DNA of 20,385 nt from a virus, in IMG/VR virus record IMGVR_UViG_3300022074_000478, positions 1 through 20,385 of that record, one strand, 5' to 3'. The notes under the pieces are model-generated. The model had not been told where the DNA came from. It did no database searches and worked only from the letters and a program-made list of their open reading frames with translations. Both the position numbers and the translations under genes were made by a program. Of this stretch, positions 1 to 9,100 are shown in pieces (the stretch's first letter is position 1; each line of letters opens with the position of its first letter).

Positions 1-2
1 AC

Positions 3-1097
3 GTCGAGGCGTTGTCCACGCCGCGTGGTACGAAGGCCGCGTATGCCTTCTTGGCTAAGAACCCCGCTAATATGGTGGTAGTTGACGAGAGCACGACGAT
101 CAAGAACCGTAAGGCTACGCGCACCAAAAACGTGATGATGTTGGCAAAGGACGCTAAGTACAAACGTATCCTGACCGGCTCTCCTGTTACTAAGTCACCT
201 ATGGATTTGTTCAGTCAGTGTTCGTTCCTGTCTTTTGATGCGCTTGGCTTCAACAGTTACTATTCCTTCCAGAACCGCTACGCCATTGTACAAAAGCGCA
301 CGATGGGAGCCAGAAGCTTTCAAGAGATATCAGGCTACCGGCGGCTGGACGAACTTAATCTGAAGCTGGATAGTTTCAGTAACAGGGTTTTGAAAGAGCA
401 TTGCCTTGATCTGCCGGACAAAATGTATGTACGCCGCGACGTACCGCTGACTACAGAACAGGAAAAAGCATACATTCAGATGAAGAAACTGGCGCTTGCC
501 AAACTGGATAACGGCGAGCTTGCCACTACATCTAGTGTTTTGACACAGATTATGAGGCTACAGCAGATATGCTGCGGACACTTGCAGTCAGACGAGGGCG
601 AGTTAGTCACGCTGGCTAGTAACAGATACAAAGAATTAATTGATGTAGCTGAAGAGTTACAGGGAAAAGCGATCATTTGGGCGACGTATACACACGACAT
701 CCAACAGATAGCTTATGCCCTGCGCGACCGCTTTGGGCCCGAAGCGGTCGCAACCTATTACGGAGAGACGGCTCAAGATGAGCGGCAGGATATTGTAGAT
801 ACGTTCCAAGATAAGGACAGCCCGTTGCGGTTCTTTGTGGGGCAGCCCCGCACGGGCGGCTACGGTATCACGCTGACTGCGGCTAATACTGTTATATACT
901 TTAGTAACAGCTACGATCTGGAGATCAGGTTGCAGTCTGAGGACAGGGCGCATCGCATCGGTCAGGACCAGAAGGTCACATATATTGACCTAGTCTCTCC
1001 AAAGACGATTGATGAAAAGATCTTGAAAGCATTGCGCGGCAAGATTGACCTTGCCGGTAAGGTGCTTGGAGAAGAGGTTAGGGCGTGGCTGGTTTAG
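3..1097 (+). CDS. SNF2/DEAD-like superfamily 2 DNA helicase, C-terminal part (5' end outside window)
   Basis: The reading frame is already open at the first base and reads N-V-E-A-L-S before an internal TTG at 12, so the true start lies to the left and this is a partial gene. Visible helicase motifs are a DExx box (VVVDEST, bases 75-95), motif III (ILTGSP, about 168-185), and C-terminal RecA-like motifs including GYGITLTAA and the Q-x-x-D-R-A-H-R-I-G-Q box (about 930-965). The last is the hallmark of SNF2/RapA-type ATPases. The Walker A lysine is not in the window. In phages such proteins are usually replication or recombination helicases; that role is inferred. It is the only + strand gene here, and its TAG overlaps the TAA of the converging gene. 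The family assignment is firm; the exact function is not. Confidence 0.9.
   Translation, partial: VEALSTPRGTKAAYAFLAKNPANMVVVDESTTIKNRKATRTKNVMMLAKDAKYKRILTGSPVTKSPMDLFSQCSFLSFDALGFNSYYSFQNRYAIVQKRTMGARSFQEISGYRRLDELNLKLDSFSNRVLKEHCLDLPDKMYVRRDVPLTTEQEKAYIQMKKLALAKLDNGELATTSSVLTQIMRLQQICCGHLQSDEGELVTLASNRYKELIDVAEELQGKAIIWATYTHDIQQIAYALRDRFGPEAVATYYGETAQDERQDIVDTFQDKDSPLRFFVGQPRTGGYGITLTAANTVIYFSNSYDLEIRLQSEDRAHRIGQDQKVTYIDLVSPKTIDEKILKALRGKIDLAGKVLGEEVRAWLV
724..751. repeat. 10-bp perfect inverted repeat (hairpin) inside the helicase gene
   Basis: GCGACCGCTT at 724-733 is the exact reverse complement of AAGCGGTCGC at 742-751, around an 8-base centre TGGGCCCG that itself contains the palindrome GGGCCC. 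No T-run follows on either strand, so it is not an intrinsic terminator. It lies in coding sequence for the segment between helicase motifs IV and V. It may be a chance result of codon choice, an mRNA structure or a protein-binding site. Confidence 0.6.
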
Positions 1098-1828
1098 CGC
1101 CGCCTTGGATAAGGGAATACGCTTCCAATGCCTTGGTTTACTGCTCCGCCTCTAGCAAACGGAATGCTGTATCCAAGCGATACGGATTGTTCAGCAGGAT
1201 CAATATTTCCTGTAAGAGTGCCCGGACCAATTGATATACCCGGAATCCCTCTATTAACATCTGTAGCTTGCGCCATAACGTCTTGAGTGCTTGTTGGGGT
1301 GCCGGTGTTTACGTCTGTTGGGGCGTTTACACCAATGTTACTGCTATAAGCGGACCGCCCCGATAAATCCGTGACAGACGGTGCATTAGTAACAGTATTT
1401 ACGTTTTGAGAAACAGGCGCGGAAGGTGTGACATCAAACATGTCGTGTGATAGACCAAGAGGGTTATTTATCGCTTGGTTCGCCGAAATTGCTGCGGCAA
1501 TGTTGTTAGAAATGTTTTCATTAGCTTGAGCTTGATCCGAGGTCATTCCCGCGGTTTGATTACCAGAAGGGGTTCCGGCGGAACTAGGCCCTATACCAAC
1601 GCCGGTTGGACCGCTGTAACCTTGGTTAGAAGGAGAGGCCGCGCTCTGCCCACCGCGAAAGCCCGTAGTGGGTGAAGGAGAGTTTTGCCTATCATTAGGG
1701 TCTTGAGCCGGGGGACCGCTACTACTACCGCCACCGCCGTCACCACCAAAGCAGCCAAATTTAATCTCAAACTCGTCTTTGCCCTCATAAATGTCATTGA
1801 GGCCGTCAAACCAACGCTTTTTATACAC
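1094..1828 (-). CDS. Gly/Ser/Pro-rich protein of unknown function, likely virion-associated
   Basis: 244 aa, not assigned to a known family. Residues 1-25 are charged. A glycine/serine-rich stretch follows (about 26-40, with GGDGGGGSSSG), then a long Ser/Thr/Asn/Gly/Pro-rich region with no obvious fold. The basic C-terminal tail (FARGGAVNQG... to FPYPRRR, residues 224-244) shares an R-G-G motif with two other proteins of this operon. The start is GTG at 1828, chosen because the element GGAGACATAGC (1830-1840) sits just upstream and no in-frame ATG precedes it. The gene overlaps the acyltransferase gene by 8 bases and is last in the operon. The final TAA overlaps the helicase TAG. No signal peptide or membrane segment is visible. 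A structural or accessory virion role is inferred from position and composition only. Confidence 0.7.
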   Translation of the reverse strand: MYKKRWFDGLNDIYEGKDEFEIKFGCFGGDGGGGSSSGPPAQDPNDRQNSPSPTTGFRGGQSAASPSNQGYSGPTGVGIGPSSAGTPSGNQTAGMTSDQAQANENISNNIAAAISANQAINNPLGLSHDMFDVTPSAPVSQNVNTVTNAPSVTDLSGRSAYSSNIGVNAPTDVNTGTPTSTQDVMAQATDVNRGIPGISIGPGTLTGNIDPAEQSVSLGYSIPFARGGAVNQGIGSVFPYPRRR

Positions 1829-2294
1829 AGCTATGTCTCCGTCCTACGATGTCTTCTTGTACGCCGGTAGCGTACCCTTTTTTCTTGCCGTTCATCTGCC
1901 TCAAAAACGTCGCCCCGTCATGCGGGTACACTTCGATGTAGCGGCTGGTTAGCTCCTGTTGAACAAACCGGCCTATCTTCAGGGCGTTATTATACGGCGC
2001 AATGAAATCTATAACATAAAGTTTACCATCCGTATGCGGCGTAAACCAGTCTTCGGGCTGTAACTTTCTTGTCCCATCCTCGTATCCGTCTGCCGCTTCT
2101 TCTGTCAAAAAGGCATGTGTAAACAGGCCCGTGGGCCGTGGATAGATAGCCGTCTTGGATGTAATTTTGTTCTCGTACACGACAGTCATCTTTTTTGCTT
2201 CGATAGCAGGGAGAACAAGTCGTTCAAGATCAGACACATACCAGTCTCGGTGCATGTCGGACTTGAGCATTAGTTGTAGTACGTCGTTGATCAT
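1821..2294 (-). CDS. HlyC-like toxin-activating protein-lysine acyltransferase (RTX C-protein family)
   Basis: 157 aa, close to the about 170 aa of HlyC. The order of landmarks matches the HlyC/CyaC/ApxC family: S-D-M-H-R-D-W (residues 12-18; HlyC has S-P-L-H-R-N-W), V-L-P-A-I (27-31), E-D-W (81-83) and Y-V-I-D-F-I-A-P-Y (93-101; HlyC has W-F-I-D-W-I-A-P-F). The family's catalytic residues, His23 and Asp92 of HlyC, correspond to His15 and Asp96 here, so the enzyme looks intact. Known members move a fatty acyl chain from acyl carrier protein to internal lysines of RTX protoxins. No RTX nonapeptide repeats (GGxGxDxUx) occur in this window, so the substrate is unknown. The gene follows the 1272-aa virion gene with an ATGA overlap. 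Its ribosome binding site is weak, consistent with coupled translation. Acylation of a virion or ejected protein is my inference. Confidence 0.85.
   Translation of the reverse strand: MINDVLQLMLKSDMHRDWYVSDLERLVLPAIEAKKMTVVYENKITSKTAIYPRPTGLFTHAFLTEEAADGYEDGTRKLQPEDWFTPHTDGKLYVIDFIAPYNNALKIGRFVQQELTSRYIEVYPHDGATFLRQMNGKKKGYATGVQEDIVGRRHSCV
1859..1883 (+). terminator. Candidate rho-independent terminator for the + strand transcript, inside the acyltransferase gene
   Basis: GTACGC (1859-1864), loop CGGTA, GCGTAC (1870-1875), then CC and six T (1878-1883) on the + strand. The 6-bp stem is perfect with four G-C pairs. The T-run lies only on the + strand, so it would stop transcripts from the helicase side about 760 bp past the helicase stop. 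Transcripts of the - operon would not be stopped. The two C bases between stem and T-run, and its place in coding sequence, weaken the call. Confidence 0.4.
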
Positions 2295-5200
2295 CCAAAT
2301 AAACTCGCTATACCGTCGTTAGGGAATAGAGCTTTGTACCTCTCCGGATCTACTCGTCCGCTGGCCGCGGGCGGTGCTGCCTGAACTGGTGGCGCTGCCG
2401 ACGCAAGAGTGGTGGTGGGAGGTTCCACTCTTTGCGCCGGAACTGGTGGTGGTGCGGGCATAGCTGTTGGTGCGACAGAGCTTACAGACATGCCTCGTGG
2501 TGTAGGAATTGGCGTCGTGCGACCTGTCCCGACATCTTCGTCTTCTCCAGCTTCTCTAATAACAAACGGAGACATTTCTCCAGCCGTAGCGAATCCTTTA
2601 TCTGTAAGTAACTTAACAATGCGGTTGGCCTGCGCTACGCCTTCTTTCTGATTTTTTGGGTTGCGAATAAGAGTGGCAGCCATTTCAGGGTCTGTAAAAA
2701 TCATTTGTATAGCTTCCATTCTTTTAGAAGCTGGTATGTTTTTAAAGAAATCTAACGCAATTCCTTTAGTATATCCTGCCGCACTAATTGATGCGGTGCC
2801 CCCAGTGCCCCCAGTTAAAGCCTGATAAGCTTTTGTACCGCCAGCTAAACCAACCATGCCAACGTAGAAATCAAACAAGGGACCTGCTTGTTTGATCAGA
2901 TCGGGGTCAGCTAACTTTCCCGCGGCATCTGCGACAGATAATCGAACCATCTGATTAGATATAGTCCGTATACGGCGTATTTGGTTTTCATCCATAATGC
3001 CGTAGCTCTCTGCTAAATCTACCAAAGAGCGTTTACCTGCGCCTTGTCCGGGCAGTGGTGCAAAAAGTGTCCTATGAAAAGTTACATGGTCAAAGGTCTT
3101 ACCCTCTCCACCAGCCTCCATCATAGCGTGTTGTAATATTGTGTTAAAGTAACCCTCATTAATCTTTCCGCGCATAGCGTCTTGTTCTGCTGCGGGCAAA
3201 AATTTCCCATCAGGTCCTTTAAATTTAACGCTGGTTAAACGAAACAAACGACGTAGACCGCCTATTGGATCAGCTTGTGTGGCATTCTTAGGAGTAAAGC
3301 TTAAAGCCTCTGTTAAGGCTAAATGCGGAGAAGAATTACCAATCAGTGTAGCAAGATAGGCTTGACTATCGGCTACTTTTTTAGATGCGTCAGACCTTTT
3401 TGAAAATGTTTCAACGGTGCGTTGTGCTTTAACCGCTGTTTCAAGATCTGATTTTAAGTTAGGAAACAACTCCATCAGTTCTGCGTTATCTCTTTTAAAT
3501 CTATCCAACGCACCAGCGTTTATAGAACCGTCAGGGTTCATGGCTTGTAAGCGTAAGGATCTAATTGCCCCTTCCATAATATTATTGACCGAAGTAAACA
3601 CGCCCTCCGCGCCTTCAAAGCCTTGCTCTTCAGCAAATTTAGCAACGCCTTGCAGTTGTTGAACTCTTAACTCTGTTACATCGGGGCTATTTCTAACAAA
3701 AGAATTAACTAATAGCTCCGGAGGTATGCGGTTACCGCGCATAGCGTCTTTAGCACGTCCTTTGCCCACTATTGACCGCGTAAACACATCATTTAAAGCC
3801 GCTGAAAAAGCTCTTGCAACATCAAAAGCGTCTAATTCTCCGTCAGGCATACGGTTCAAGTCATCAAGGAGGGCCTCGGCTATCTCCCCTAATTTACGGG
3901 CTTGGTTCGCCGTCCCTCTACGAAGAACAGCACCACTACCAACCCCTGCTGCGTCGTTTAAAACTTCTGAACGAACAGAAAACATTTCTTCTGCGGTTAC
4001 AGGAGAAACCCTATTAGGATCATTTTTTAGTCTATTTAACTTCAATAACTCAAGTTTGGCTTTAGCTACGTCTAAAAAGTTTTTTTGTGAATCACCTTTT
4101 AAATCAAGAGAATATTGTCCAGTTGTCATCTCTCCCGTGTTAGGGTCTAAACTTTGTATTTCTTCTCCAATACCTTTAAATTTTCCTTTTTCAATACTGA
4201 AGATAAGATCTTCCATTCGGTCAATTTGTTTGTTTATAGGTTCTCCGCGTAAAGGTATTTCAAACTTAGTCCGCATCAATTCGATAGGGTCGGTATCTAA
4301 TGCATCAACTCTTTGAATTATAGCGTTTTGTTCTGCAATTCTTTCCTTTATGTCCAAACCTAAACGACGTTTAGAGTCTTGAACAAAATCATACAAACCT
4401 TGTGTGGCCTTAATAAACTCTCCCCGATAACCGCTAGTGTCAGTTCCTGTTAATTCTGCAAGCATTTTATCATATTTAGTTATAAAAGAGGGCATTACGC
4501 CGCCATCTATCACCTCGGCAGGTGTAAATACATTAACGCCACCAGTCTTTGACCAGAGTTCTTTTTCTCTTTTTCTAGCAAAACCTATTTGAGCGTCTAA
4601 TAAATTAGCTAAATCAATGGAAAAGGAGGAACGAGCTCTAGGGGTCCCAGACCTTTCGTCGCCCGTTAAAACACGGTTACGAGCAGATATTCTGGCGTCC
4701 ACAGCATTTACGAGACGACGAGACATCATGTCCGACATCAGGCTTTTTCTAAGAACAGCCGCGGTTCGCAGTGACTCAGGCGTGTTCTCTTCTACCAATC
4801 CGTAAATAAACTTATCAAAAAAACTTTTAGCGTCGCGTTCTGCTTTTTTTCTAGCAGCTAATAGGTCCGGGTTTTTATTAGCCATTTCAGCTTCTAAACC
4901 CATAATGATGCCTGTGTTGTCTTCAAGACGTTGTGCGGCAGTGAAGTCTACACCGGGGAAAACTTCTTGTAGTATTTTGTTGGTATCCTCGCTATTGAGG
5001 TCCGCCATCATACGTTCATAATCTCCGTCATACTTTGTGTACAACTCATCAATTCTAGCAAACAGCTTTTTCTTTTTGCCTTCAGACATTTTAGTTAAAA
5101 AGTTACTAGCCTCGTCCCCAGCATCCGTGTCGCTCATTTTTGAGTAAGCCTTTGGCAGTAGCTTGGCAAAAGCTAGACCAAAAAGATTGCCGCCTAAAAA

Positions 5201-6109
5201 TTCTGATGTTAAACGCAGACTTGTGCCTCCGGGGTCCATGCCTTCTGCAACATAGGCACCACCTGCCGACCCCGCACCCGCCGCGCTTTCTACGCCCACC
5301 GTTAAAGCCGCGCCTCCTTTAGTTCCGCGGGCCGTGCGCCCCATGCTTTCAAGCATGTCCTCTAATGTAGCGGTAAATCTAGTAGCTACAGGAGCAGGCG
5401 CATCCTCGGCTAAATTTGCAATAATGTCACGAGCGGCCCTGTTCCCTGCTTCTTTAAACAAAAATGGAAACTGTATACCGGCAGTGGCACCGCCAAGGGT
5501 TCGCATGGCTTCTACGGCTTGTTTCTGACCGGGTAAAATGGGTCTGTCCGGACCCATTGCCATTTCTTCTAAGGCGTCAGCACCTTCATAAAGAAGCAAG
5601 CTACCTCCTATAAAAGAGGCGGCTACGGGGGCGGCTTTTGCTAGGAACCCAAGCCTCGACTTAGGCGGAGTTTTAAAAGTTTGAGCGGCGGTCAACTGTG
5701 CCGCTTTTGTACCCGCTGTTACACTAGGGGCTGTCTTAAACAACTCTCCAAAGAAAGCACGGGACAAAGAGCCTTTTTCAGCAGTTGTTAGAAGAGCACT
5801 TATTGAGTCGGGGTCTTTGAAGAAGACACTGCGCTGAACGGGATTAAGATCACGTATAGGGCGCTCTTCACCATCCATAGTCACAGTGTAATTAGGACTT
5901 AAAAAGTCGTAAAAAGTCGCCGTGCCATCTTGCAGCTTTTCGTAACTAAAAAAGTTAGGATCGTTTTGTATTTGAGGTGCATAGTCTTGGTCCGCCAGCG
6001 TAGTTACTACGTCACGAGCCAGAGCCTCTGGTGCTCTTTGACCAAACTGTAACCGGAAATCGTCTATCTCTTCCGGCAGCAAATCAAGTTTGTTGATCTC
6101 TAGGTTCAT
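2291..6109 (-). CDS. Large virion protein (1272 aa), possible internal/ejected protein
   Basis: Not matched to a named family with certainty. Residues 1-130 are a folded acidic region. Residues 155-175 form a hydrophobic stretch (PVAASFIGGSLLL), 266-290 a Gly/Ala-rich stretch and 1079-1100 a third glycine-rich hydrophobic stretch. Residues 340-1070 are mostly charged and helical-looking, with A-R-A-F-S-A-A-L-N-D-V-F near 765-776. A Pro/Ala/Thr linker (about 1199-1250) joins a short C-terminal tail, DPERYKALFPNDGIASLFG (1254-1272). Such size, helical content and hydrophobic patches fit an internal core or ejection protein of a short-tailed phage; a tape-measure-like role is the alternative. 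It starts at ATG 6109, sharing one base with the upstream stop (TAATG), with a weak AAGGG ribosome site. It overlaps the acyltransferase gene by ATGA, so it is one candidate substrate. Confidence 0.8.
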   Translation of the reverse strand: MNLEINKLDLLPEEIDDFRLQFGQRAPEALARDVVTTLADQDYAPQIQNDPNFFSYEKLQDGTATFYDFLSPNYTVTMDGEERPIRDLNPVQRSVFFKDPDSISALLTTAEKGSLSRAFFGELFKTAPSVTAGTKAAQLTAAQTFKTPPKSRLGFLAKAAPVAASFIGGSLLLYEGADALEEMAMGPDRPILPGQKQAVEAMRTLGGATAGIQFPFLFKEAGNRAARDIIANLAEDAPAPVATRFTATLEDMLESMGRTARGTKGGAALTVGVESAAGAGSAGGAYVAEGMDPGGTSLRLTSEFLGGNLFGLAFAKLLPKAYSKMSDTDAGDEASNFLTKMSEGKKKKLFARIDELYTKYDGDYERMMADLNSEDTNKILQEVFPGVDFTAAQRLEDNTGIIMGLEAEMANKNPDLLAARKKAERDAKSFFDKFIYGLVEENTPESLRTAAVLRKSLMSDMMSRRLVNAVDARISARNRVLTGDERSGTPRARSSFSIDLANLLDAQIGFARKREKELWSKTGGVNVFTPAEVIDGGVMPSFITKYDKMLAELTGTDTSGYRGEFIKATQGLYDFVQDSKRRLGLDIKERIAEQNAIIQRVDALDTDPIELMRTKFEIPLRGEPINKQIDRMEDLIFSIEKGKFKGIGEEIQSLDPNTGEMTTGQYSLDLKGDSQKNFLDVAKAKLELLKLNRLKNDPNRVSPVTAEEMFSVRSEVLNDAAGVGSGAVLRRGTANQARKLGEIAEALLDDLNRMPDGELDAFDVARAFSAALNDVFTRSIVGKGRAKDAMRGNRIPPELLVNSFVRNSPDVTELRVQQLQGVAKFAEEQGFEGAEGVFTSVNNIMEGAIRSLRLQAMNPDGSINAGALDRFKRDNAELMELFPNLKSDLETAVKAQRTVETFSKRSDASKKVADSQAYLATLIGNSSPHLALTEALSFTPKNATQADPIGGLRRLFRLTSVKFKGPDGKFLPAAEQDAMRGKINEGYFNTILQHAMMEAGGEGKTFDHVTFHRTLFAPLPGQGAGKRSLVDLAESYGIMDENQIRRIRTISNQMVRLSVADAAGKLADPDLIKQAGPLFDFYVGMVGLAGGTKAYQALTGGTGGTASISAAGYTKGIALDFFKNIPASKRMEAIQMIFTDPEMAATLIRNPKNQKEGVAQANRIVKLLTDKGFATAGEMSPFVIREAGEDEDVGTGRTTPIPTPRGMSVSSVAPTAMPAPPPVPAQRVEPPTTTLASAAPPVQAAPPAASGRVDPERYKALFPNDGIASLFG

Positions 6110-9100
6110 TAGTTCACCCTTCTTGATCCAGCCGTTGCACTACCACCGGACACATTAGCCGCGGCACCGCCCGGTGTCAGGTTAGCTTCATATGCAAGTA
6201 TGGCTGCGGTGTATTCTGCTATCAACTTTTCAGTGTCCCTCATTGCAAGCCTTGCATCAGAAACTCTGTCTGTAAATGCCGCAGGGTTTTCTGCATTTGC
6301 ATCTACAATAGATTTAGCACGAGCGTAATCCGAAGCTAAAGCTGTACGAACTGTTCTAAGTTGTTGGAGAGCGGAGACATCAGACTTAACTCCTCCGGGC
6401 TGGAAACCTTTTACTTCTTGTTCCAACAGTTGCAAATCAAGAGCAAAAACTCGGCCGTCTACACCCGCTCGTGCTACATTAATTGTCTTACGAGCTAAAG
6501 CATCCAACTGTTTGTCCGCTGCATTTGTTATTTTTGCTTGCTTACCAGCATATCCCGTTCCTAAACCAATTTCAGCCAGTTGTCCTGCGACTCCATTGAA
6601 AAATCTGTTTACACTGGACACAAAACCTTGAGATTGAGTGTAATCCAAACCTGTTATGATAAATGTAGGATCAGCGGTAGCACGATCTATATTGACGGTG
6701 TTGTCTGGGTTGAGTAATGGAACATCCTGATCCGGTGCTATCATTTGCAGTTCTGGTACGGTCAAGCCAAGAGTGTTTAACGGAACAGGTGAATTACCCC
6801 CATTAAGAACACGTTTTTTAATAGCCGCTTTCATAAAGTCAGGAAGTTGACGCTTTTGAAGTAACCCACTCTTGTCGATAGACGGCGCGGTATAAATGCT
6901 GATCTGACTTTCCATGACAGGATCGTCCGCACCTGCCGCATAAAGGTCGGTCATTTTCGTACCGGCATCGTTAGTTTCTACAGAGAAGTACCTAAGAGCC
7001 TTGCCCGCGTCTCCTTTACCAAACATGTCTGGTGGAGAGTCCGGTTTTTCGTATGGAACGATAGCCCCACCACCAAAAGTTTCTTTAATATTGTCAATTT
7101 CATCATCTGTTGGGTAGAAAGGAGTTCCTGCTTTTATTGTTTCCCCGCGGAAAGTTATATCTGTAGCAGCGGTAACTGGTTTAGTGGTTGCGGCTTTCGG
7201 ATCATCTACAGTGCTTCCTATGGCAAACCCTTGTTTTGCAAGGCTGTAATAATCGTCGCTAAACTCTACAACTGACTGACGATCCCCTGACTTCGGGTCT
7301 ATCATGTTAACAAGGCCACGGTCTTTTTCTGATACCGTGCCAGACAGTACAGCGTTGTTTTTAATTGCCTTTTTAAACTCAGGGCTGTTCTTTTCAAAAG
7401 CCTTTATGTCTCCGTTTGGCATACGTAAGTTAATTGTGTCTGTGTCTGGAACTTTAGCTGTACCAGATAACAGGCCGCCTTTTCCGCCTTCAGCTTTAGG
7501 CTTAATAGCATTGTCATACTCTTTGGTTCCCGGACTTAAAACTTGTTGTGTGTTGTCCGGGAAAAGCACGTTTACATCACCCTGTTTTTTAGGAGCTTCG
7601 TAAGGAATGACCGAGGTTTTGAAGCCTTTAATATCGTTGGCCTCTACAGAGCTAACATTAATCACATCCCCTTTTTTTAGTGACATACCATCAACCTTTA
7701 TGGGTTTAGTCACAGTGTAAGATTTTTTAGCGCCAGCCTCGCCAGTTTCAGCTTTGTATGGCGTTAAGGCGTCAGCATCTACCTTTGAAACTTGTGCAGG
7801 GCGTAAGTTTAAAAGTGTGCCTTTTGGATAGGAATCATCGCCAATAACTACAGGTTTTGTAGTAACAAAAGGCTTTGTTGCCTTAACCTCTGTAGTTTTG
7901 TTTTTTAGTTCTTGAAGCTTACGAGCCTCTTCACGACCAATCTCAGCATCAACCTGTGTTTCACCACGTTGCACTGCGGCTAACTTGAGTGCCCGCTCTT
8001 CTTTGCCCGCAGCCTTCTTTGCTTCAAGCTGCTGTTGAGCCCGTGCGCCAATAGTCGGCAGTAGCTTTGTTTGCGTAGCCGCCATAGCTAAACGCTCGGC
8101 AGGACTCATCCTGCCGGTTTCGCCTTGCATAGGCCCCGCAAAGGCAAGAGCAGTTCCTGCAATATCAAACAACATCTGTGCCTGAGTTAAGTTCTTTTGT
8201 TCTTCAAGTTCCGCGGCCCGCTCCGCAGCCGTGCCTAAACCGGCTGCCGCGTAACGAGCTTCTGCGCCTTTAGCAGCGGCTAGAACACGCTCGTCATAAG
8301 ATAGTTCAGGTGTTGGCAGTTTAGCCGCCGCAGCAGGGCTTAAAGCCTGCCTAGCCGCAGATTGGTTTTGTGACTTTGCTATATTTTGCAACATCATGGA
8401 GTCTAAAGTAGGCGTGTTAGATCCCGCAGTAAACCTTCGGTCGCCTAAAAGATAAGGCAAAAACTTACCGGGCTCACCTCCGTTTTCCATCATCTGAACC
8501 GGCTGGTTGTCGCCTCGGCGGACCAGCCCGCCTTGGTTAAAATTTACGGGTGGTGGTCCCCCCATACCACCGGGAGGCATAGGGGCCGCGGGCGGCGGTG
8601 GAGCCACCGTGGACATAATGCCTTGCGCCATAGCGCCTTCAACGGGCTCTGTCATCTCAGCTTGAGCCAAGCCGCCAATACCCTCATCTACGCCACCCAT
8701 CATAATAGCGGGCTGTACCAAAGTCAGTACAGACTCTGGCGTTTGAGCCGCGTCTTCCTCACCGACGATACCAGCAAGCTCTTCATACCGCGCTTCAATC
8801 GGAGCCTCTTCACCTCGTATGGTGTTTATTACGGTCTCGTAGTCTTCCGCATCATCCAGATTGTCCATGTTTTGCTGGGCTTGACCTAACAAACCTTCTA
8901 AAACTTGTGGGTCCATAACCTGTTCCGCCATACCTTGACCTTCAGGCATAGCAGGTGGTGGTGGCATATCTGGTGGCATCATGCCGCCAACACCCTGCGC
9001 CATAGCTGGGTCACCGCCCATTGCCATGCCTACGGGCCCGCCTCTGTTATAGTTAAATATTCTTTCATAATCCTGAGAGGTCATTCCTTCATTTTCGCTA

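Noticed and set aside
1104-1177. 8-bp inverted repeat (CTTGGATA/TATCCAAG) just after the helicase stop as a bidirectional terminator
   Set aside because: The arms are 58 bases apart, within coding sequence, with no adjacent T-run.
3726-4316. 196-aa open frame on the + strand, opposite the 1272-aa gene
   Set aside because: It lies wholly antisense to a convincing long gene, has Ser/Ala/Arg-rich shadow composition, no ribosome site and no recognisable motif.
2291-6109. Calling the 1272-aa protein a tape-measure protein
   Set aside because: No tail tube, tail chaperone frameshift or long-tail module is in view, and the stabilisation-like gene points to a short tail. The label would be a guess.
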